Source: Vulcanimicrobiota bacterium (GTDB lineage: Bacteria; Vulcanimicrobiota; Vulcanimicrobiia; Vulcanimicrobiales; Vulcanimicrobiaceae). From it: a stretch of DNA of 8,173 bases. The DNA lies in the NCBI GenBank assembly GCA_014304965.1, contig JACRTZ010000082.1:1-8173 (forward strand), in the 5' to 3' direction. Each line of letters begins with the position of its first letter. Within the stretch, counting starts at the first letter, position 1. This document shows positions 5,911 through 8,173 of the stretch, one piece after another. The notes under the pieces are model-generated. The model searched no databases, was not told the origin of the DNA, and was given only the letters and a program-made list of their open reading frames with translations. Both the position numbers and the translations under genes were made by a program.

Positions 5911-5926
5911 ACGCGCGTCCGCGCGT
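5911..5926 (+). other. GC-only inverted repeat just before the gyrA ribosome-binding site
   Basis: ACGCGC (5911-5916) and GCGCGT (5921-5926) are perfect complements around GTCC. The stem ends one base before the AGG Shine-Dalgarno (5928-5930), so it could affect ribosome access. In GC-rich DNA such repeats also arise by chance. Confidence 0.35.
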
Positions 5927-5937
5927 CAGGTTGAGTA

Positions 5938-8173
<2,236 letters not shown>

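Larger units (their letters stand above)
5806..5937. promoter_or_regulatory. Divergent intergenic region between tsaE and gyrA
   Basis: This 132-bp gap must hold the start signals for both the minus-strand cluster and gyrA. I see no convincing sigma-70 -35/-10 pair on either strand. It holds two inverted repeats (5856-5886 and 5911-5926) and, just before gyrA, AGG at 5928-5930. Confidence 0.5.

Overview
The window is a compact, GC-rich stretch of bacterial chromosome made of housekeeping genes. I see no insertion sequence, phage gene, CRISPR array, tRNA or rRNA. The gene set (ComEA, YqeK next to RsfS, a TsaE-TsaB-RimI block, GyrA) suggests a free-living bacterium outside the gamma-proteobacteria. 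Little-studied high-GC phyla such as Eremiobacterota are one possibility, but nothing here fixes the taxonomy.

Layout: positions 1-1321 (minus) hold the N-terminal half of leuS, cut by the window edge. A short divergent gap separates it from comEA (1395-2045, plus). A perfect 10-bp inverted repeat at the end of comEA probably insulates it from a convergent minus-strand gene cluster. In transcription order (right to left) that cluster is tsaE (5805-5362), tsaB (5365-4742), rimI (4745-4179), yqeK (4182-3577), rsfS (3589-3245), an unrecognised 41-residue membrane protein (3248-3123) and a secreted TPM-domain protein (3052-2069). A 132-bp divergent gap separates tsaE from gyrA (5938 to the right edge, plus), which lacks only its C-terminus.

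The first six genes of the cluster all overlap. Four junctions are NTGA overlaps of 4 nt (ATGA, GTGA, TTGA, GTGA), and rsfS starts 13 nt inside the end of yqeK, so translational coupling is likely throughout. Non-ATG starts dominate: TTG for tsaE, yqeK and gyrA, GTG for rimI, the small ORF and probably comEA, and CTG for rsfS. The rsfS reading frame contains no ATG, and a perfect AGGAG sits 6 nt before the CTG, so ordinary gene callers may miss this gene.

Functionally the cluster joins tRNA modification (TsaE and TsaB for t6A37), ribosomal-protein acetylation (RimI), Ap4A hydrolysis (YqeK) and ribosome silencing (RsfS), flanked by leucyl-tRNA charging and DNA supercoiling. It reads as a translation and stress-adaptation operon with an envelope tail. 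The last gene, the TPM protein, may have its own ECF-like promoter. The usual partners tsaD, nadD and comEC are absent from the expected positions. The most novel items are the CTG-started rsfS, the small membrane protein coupled to it, and the heavy use of non-ATG starts.
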